A DNA stretch of 39,277 bases. Source: Apostichopus californicus (taxonomy: Eukaryota; Echinodermata; Holothuroidea; Aspidochirotida; Stichopodidae). A program made the position numbers and the translations under genes. This document shows, one piece after another, positions 10,974 through 39,277 of this stretch. The stretch lies in NCBI GenBank assembly GCA_020650975.1, contig JAIPMN010006204.1, positions 3,080 to 42,356 on the forward strand, in the 5' to 3' direction. The notes beneath the pieces were generated by a model. The model had not been told where the DNA came from, made no database searches, and saw only the letters and a program-made list of their open reading frames with translations. How positions within the stretch are numbered: the stretch's first letter is position 1; each line of letters opens with the position of its first letter.

Positions 10974-13272
10974 AATTACACACATTTTGACCGAGTTACA
11001 AAAATTTAAAGGTATAAATACAGAGCCAACATATTTACAAGAGTGATTTAAATTAATCGTAAAATTTAAACATACATTGGGGAAAAAAAAAAGAAGACGT
11101 TTGATTTCATTGTGTATTTAAGTTATATATTGAAATGTCATAATAAGCTGTACATTTGTTACAGAATAAATTGATATAGAAATAGAAATATTTCTGTGGT
11201 GAAAACATCTTTGAAAAGCCAGCCACAGGGTGGAAGGGTGGGTGGCGGGGGAGGTGGGGGTGTGTGTTAGAATAATAGGATTATTTTCTTGTCCCAAGAT
11301 GAATGGAACTTCCTTTAATTATTACACTGGCAAATTGTCTTTAGATGCACGTATGTTTATGGATACTTTAAATATATTATGATTATTGTGGCATGAATTC
11401 ATGCCAATGGCATTGCTTGTATAAGTTACAAATCCACTCACCCCCACCTATTCAATTTTACCCTCAATTGTTCTCCAATCTCATCATGTTAAGATATGCT
11501 GTTAACTGTAGACTACGAAGTGTTTGTAGCACTCCACTCGTTTCCCAAACTCTGGAAAGTAATTTGCGGATAACTATTTCCAATATCATCTTTACAATTT
11601 ATACCTGCAGATTATTAAACCATGCACATACAGCAAGTAGTGTCAGTTATTTATTTTTTTCCCTAAAACTCCCGAGATACTTTGGATACTCTACATTACT
11701 TGTGGATTCTGATCCTCTGTGTCGACTAGTGGCAGTGAAGCGCTTACAAAACGATACTAATAAACTTCTCTCTCTCGAGCTACAATTCCCGGTCGAAACG
11801 GGGTATCCTGCAGAATATTAATGCACCATATGATTATTAATCAATACTGATAATTGATGAAAAAATGATCAAGTACGAATATTAATTATCTACATATAAC
11901 ATGAATGTTCAAAATATACAATATTTATACATATGAAAGAACTCCTGAGGACTCTTCAGAAGTGACAAGAGGAGCTACTTGTGTTAAAAAAACTGAAATT
12001 TAAAAAAAAAAAAATGAATCTTCTGAGGTCAAATTACAAAATAGGATATAGAGAGAGAAAGATGGGAGACTTGATTGATTTGTTCGTGCCAAGTCTATAT
12101 TTAAAGACAAAGTCCGTACAATCCTTAATGCCCGTTTCCGTTTGTGAGACACGCTCTCCAACTAAACCATCAAATAGGTTATGTTACAGTCTCTTTGTGT
12201 CATTAAGTACCTCTATCATATCACTTTTATGAGAAGACCAACAGGTACCTTTTGTATAAACAATCCAAATTGTACTGTTCACAATAACTGTTTAACACAA
12301 ATAGCTCCTCGGTGAAAAAAAAGTAGTTACAGAAGCCTTCCTTCTGATCCCTATTCTCTTGTTCAGATCTTTCAATTATCAACTCCATCACACACCTTGC
12401 CAAAAAAAAGAAGGAAATTCTGAGCTGCAGATTAAATTTTTTCTAAAGGCACTCAAAGTCACACACATCATGCAGCTGTCAGAACCAGTCTCTGGAGGTT
12501 TTTATAAATCAGGCGGTTTATACAAAATAAGTGGTTTAATTATCATAATCTAAATCAGTCGTTCTTGTTGTAATTAATCCGTTATCGTTTTAAATGCCAG
12601 CTTTCGATCCGAATATTAGAATGCTAAAAATTGTATCGAAATTGTTTTCAAAATACTTTTACTGACCGTACAAGTCCTGTGTATTAAAACAAAATATTTT
12701 CAAAATAGACAATTAAATATCTCGGTGACGACAAAATAGTTTGATTCGTGCCGGTTAAAATGGTGGGCTGACCAAAAAAAATCGAGTGACCATTATTGGA
12801 CTTTTCTAGCACATTTGTGGGCTATACTGGAGACCTCAAATTAAAAGTTAAAATCCTCTCTATATCCAATCTATCTCTTGCATGTGATGTTGGATGATCC
12901 AGCCCAAATTTTCGTCTGGAACGTAAAACTTGGATTACCACATACCATGCACAGGTAGCCATGCAGCTCTGCAGACACTACAAGGATGTTCATCAGTGGC
13001 CGATTGAAGTGAAAACAGACTAAGAAGACATTAACAGACACAGATAGGCAGAGAGTTAAACGGGACAAATGAGCAATGAATAAAGAGCAAAACTAGACAC
13101 AACGAATGAGAGATAACATCAAAATATATCTGGCTGACAAAATGTTGAGAACCAAAAAATCAATTCCTCAATCGCTGGCTGAGTAGCCTTTTAGTTTGGT
13201 GATAACAGCTAGAAGGATATCTCAATTTAATGAATCTTGTTTGGAGAAATACTATGTATAACCATTCACATG

Positions 13273-13294
13273 ATATTGTGTTATAACACAATAT
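13273..13294. repeat. 22-bp perfect palindrome
   Basis: ATATTGTGTTA is followed directly by its reverse complement TAACACAATAT. Related ATTGTGTTAT strings recur near 13420 and 13471, bracketing the Penelope-type motif. Confidence 0.9.
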
Positions 13295-13361
13295 AATACA
13301 ATAATACTTTTGTCCCTTCTGTTCTTGTCCCTTCTGTATACTGTAGCTTGTTATTCAGCCT

Positions 13362-13411
13362 CTGAAGAAGATCCTGCTAGGATCGGAACGTCAGGCCCTC
13401 TTACTTTTACA
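13362..13411 (+). other. Penelope-type / hammerhead-like terminal motif
   Basis: CTGAAGA is followed by a GATCC-TGCTA-GGATC hairpin, then GGAACGTC and GGCCCTCTTACTTTTACA. The order CTGANGA, hairpin, G(A)AAC, GTC resembles the hammerhead-derived ends reported for Penelope-like retroelements, with one mismatch in the GAAA box. Its last 22 bases also form each half of the palindrome at 20498-20547. Confidence 0.4.
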
Positions 13412-15890
13412 TAATAATAATATTGTGTTATGATATTGTAATGATGAGTTATTCCAAAACATATTATTATTGTGTTATAACAGCATGATAATTCTAGAAG
13501 AACGGTGAAGGAGCAAAGAGTTTACCTCAACTTTACCTCTTCTGACTGTCCATTAAATTGCAGAAACTGCTACTACAGAAAGAATTTCCCTGTTTTTTTC
13601 CCCTTTTTCTCTTGCTGCCAATTTATGAATGAACTCAAACACTTAATATTAAAGATTGTTTCTCAATAATCTCCCAAAAGAGAGTAATACCCAAATTATT
13701 TCCACAAAAAAATACAGGAGTTTTGGAACGTTTTAAAATCGTCATCAAGAATGTGAATACGTGAAAAATGAAAGATTTTCTTCCAAATTTCGTCTGGATA
13801 AACCATTAACTTGGATTTTCGGCTATAAATTGTTACTATGAAATACAGGAAGATTCAACTGATGATGTGAAAAGCGAGGAAAAACTTGTAGAAGACTTGT
13901 TGGAGCTGAACTGTTAAAGGCAACGATGTTATACCCTGCAGGTTGAATCTAAAACCACTTGGTAAGGCAACCTATCTGTATAATGAGCTGTACGTAATTT
14001 AAAGTCAGAGGGAGTGTACTACATTCTTTTCTAAAACTAGAATAGAGAAATACCGCCTCCATCTTACTAAGATATTAGATTTGTATCACACAGTTGTTAT
14101 GACATCTTAAAGACCCAGTCTCTCATGATAGAGCTTTGACCAAAAAGGAAGACAGAATATTTTTTTTTCCCCTTTCAACTACATCATCAATCTGTCTTCA
14201 GTCCTCTTAAAGTCGTGGGAAACGGTGACCATGTGACCAGGATGAAGCTGCATATAGTGCATATGACACAATTCGATAGGAAACAAACAAGTGAGAAAAG
14301 GCCCAGCAGCAACACTGAAAAAGTTCAGTCAAAAATTACCAGAACATCTTTATGTTTCTTATAGTCCACTGTAACTGCATGACTGATCACGCCCTTACTG
14401 AACACCACTGTCGTCACATGGAAAATCACGGATGAATAGTTACTAGTGTACGTGTGTTTAAGACTAGGACTGATCAAGATTTTGCTATTTGTTTAATTCG
14501 TGGGGGCTTCAGTTACGTGTTAAAAATGAACATTTGGGAGCTTTCCGACTGGTAATCGGCACTTACGGTACGTAGTTTCACAAGGTTTTCAACAGCTACA
14601 ACCTATTAACACAAGGTAATCAATGTTCATGTGACCTATAAATCCTACTCTGGTGGTTGTGTGCGCACTTGAACAGTCGGTCAGTCTTCAGGACTTCAGT
14701 TGTACATAAAATCAAAACCTTGGTTAGGACGGTTGAGTCGAGTCGGTTTGTGATCAATTGAGCAGTGTGTTTGTTGGTGGGGGGCGTGTAGTCTATCAAT
14801 GATGTAACCGATATCCACAGGAATTAAACAAATAAAGTGTTGTTGATGTATCTGGTATTACAGCCTTTTGTTTTTAAGATTTACCTGTTGATAAGAACAT
14901 ACTGATAAATATTCATGGAAGGTACTGATAAAATAAAACAAACTTGAAAAAAAGGAGAGAAAAACAGGTTTTGGGCTAGAACGGAATTCAAGTAAGTGAC
15001 TTTTTGATAAAACGGTTACGAATCACTTCTTTGAATCCCATTTCAGCCAAATGTTTCTTTGCTCCTTTCGAAACAATTAATAATTAATACTGATAATTAG
15101 AAGTAGTTTCTCTGTCATAGTTAATTAAGACACAGCATGCTAGCATATATTTCATTCTGTTAAGTCTGCGTTTGTACGAATAGTAAAGATCACGACAACT
15201 CTACTGCAAAAGTGAAACGCTGAAACATAAAAAATACCAAAGGTATCTAGATATAGGCGTCACTTTCACATTCCAGCACACTACCCAAAGAGTAACAATT
15301 TTTATAAAATGCTAGTTCAAAACAAAGCTGGCTAAAGTCAAATTTCGGAACTAAATGGTGCTTAGAGAACCTTAAAAGAGGTTACCGATTTAAAATCGGA
15401 TAAAAGAATAAGAATGCTGTCGAATTTGTGATGTTCACTGATGAATAATTATCATAAAATAAGACAAACACACGCACACTAAATCATTTGTGATAAGTCA
15501 AAATTTTGAATTCAACTGCAGATTAACAGAGTACCTGGGTTGGATGCAATAAACACCACAGGGAAATTATCTATTGAGCAAACCTAGGAAGAAAATCATC
15601 AACAGATTTATATTTCAGCTAATTTCTTTTTTTGCTTTTTCGTCTTGTAAGCCACCAAAGCGAGTAAACAATTTAGCCATTCACAGTTCACAATAACTCT
15701 CATGGCTTTCCCCCAGGTTTTCATTAAATAAATTCCAGAAATAGTACAACCATGGTTTTTTTTCCCACTTTCTAGGTTAGCCAAAATATAAGGTAACTTC
15801 AAATGCCTCTTCTGATCTAACAATAAAAGGACAATTTCTCTATCTGTTAAAATCAAGAATACAAACAATTACTAATATAAAGACTGCTGT

Positions 15891-38657
<22,767 letters not shown>

Positions 38658-39277
38658 CTGAAATTAAAAGAAAACAAAACCACATGGGAGGTTTAACCAG
38701 TCAGATCTGCTCTCTGTTAAATACCGGAATTACTACCTGACCTGCTTTTATGACACCTATGTATTATATAGCTCTCTGATTAATTGTTTTATGAAAAGCC
38801 ATACTTCAAAAACTACTTCAAAAGCAGTATATTAATTGTCTATGAATATTCATAGCATGGTCCTATTTTATAAAACTATGTTAATAAGCAGTATGTTAAT
38901 TGCCCATGATCTACTGAATATTCAGTGTGGTCCCATTCTATTAAACTATTTTAAAAGCAGTATGTTAATTGTCCATGGTCCCATTTTATATAACTAATTA
39001 AAAAGCAGTATAATAATTGTCCACGATCTACTGAATATTCATAGCGTGGTCCCATTTTATTAAACTATTTTAAAAGCAGTATGTTAATTGTCCATGATCT
39101 ATAGAATATATTTATACCATGGTCCCATTTTATATAACTAATTAAAAAGCAGTATAATAATTGTCCATGATCTACTGAATATTCATAGCGTGGTCCCATT
39201 TTATTAAACTATTTTAAAAGCAGTATGTTAATTGTCCATGATCTATAGAATATATTTATACCATGGTCCCATTTTAT
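38658..39277. other. Upstream intron or 5' region, mostly tandem repeat
   Basis: About 100 bases of ordinary sequence are followed by the ~72/144-bp array that runs off the window end. Confidence 0.7.
38780..39277. repeat. ~72-bp tandem array with 144-bp higher-order unit, open at window end
   Basis: AGCAGTAT markers start near 38824, 38888, 38957, 39005, 39076, 39149 and 39220. The last four alternate two monomer types (GTTAATTG...TATAGAATATATTTATACC and ATAATTG...CTACTGAATATTCATAGCG), giving an exact 144-bp dimer. Older, more diverged copies lie at the left. Confidence 0.95.

Larger units (their letters stand above)
10467..15890. other. Convergent intergenic region with element remnants
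   Basis: No gene is recognised. The region separates the 3' ends of two converging genes and probably includes part of both 3' UTRs. It contains two Penelope-like/hammerhead-like motifs, a 22-bp AT palindrome, a G-rich tract at 11226-11262 and several homopolymer runs. An AATAAATAA on the - strand near 11650 is the nearest canonical signal I noticed for the PHLDB transcript, but it is far from the stop and uncertain. Confidence 0.5.

Overview
The window is animal nuclear DNA: AT-rich, intron-dense, with GT-AG introns, microsatellites, minisatellites and short non-autonomous transposons. Protein similarity (a single PHLDB/LL5-type gene of vertebrate PHLDB1 length) and the repeat style suggest a marine invertebrate, perhaps a deuterostome such as an echinoderm. 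The species cannot be fixed from sequence alone.

Two protein-coding genes converge. On the + strand (about 296-8023) I assemble five exons whose splice phases all agree, giving about 647 residues with the 5' end probably missing. The N-terminal part looks globular and helical, followed by a basic patch and a long disordered Ser/Pro tail built of 8-residue and 26-residue repeats. I do not recognise the family. On the - strand (38657 down to 16456) is a near-complete 14-exon PHLDB1/PHLDB2 (LL5) homologue of 1380 codons: FHA domain, Ser-rich linker, coiled coils and C-terminal PH domain. All 14 exons join in frame. The protein is expected to act at the cell cortex, binding phosphoinositides and linking to cytoskeletal partners.

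Between the genes (8024-15890) lies non-coding DNA with a ~500-bp imperfect palindrome interrupted by a 407-bp hAT-like MITE with target-site duplication, and motifs resembling Penelope-like element termini.

The most unusual feature is in the PHLDB gene. Three exons have had their 3' edges tandemly duplicated outward. (1) The last 18 codons of the 87-nt exon plus its 5' splice site occur six times at 97-bp spacing. (2) A 5' splice site is duplicated 81 bp away, in frame, just before the PH-domain exon. (3) The last ~14 codons plus stop and 3' flank are repeated three times at 209-bp spacing, with reading frame and stop kept in every copy. Other arrays lie in introns (54 bp, 16 bp, 21 bp, ~38 bp, and a 72/144-bp higher-order repeat). 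A 50-bp perfect palindrome sits in another PHLDB intron.
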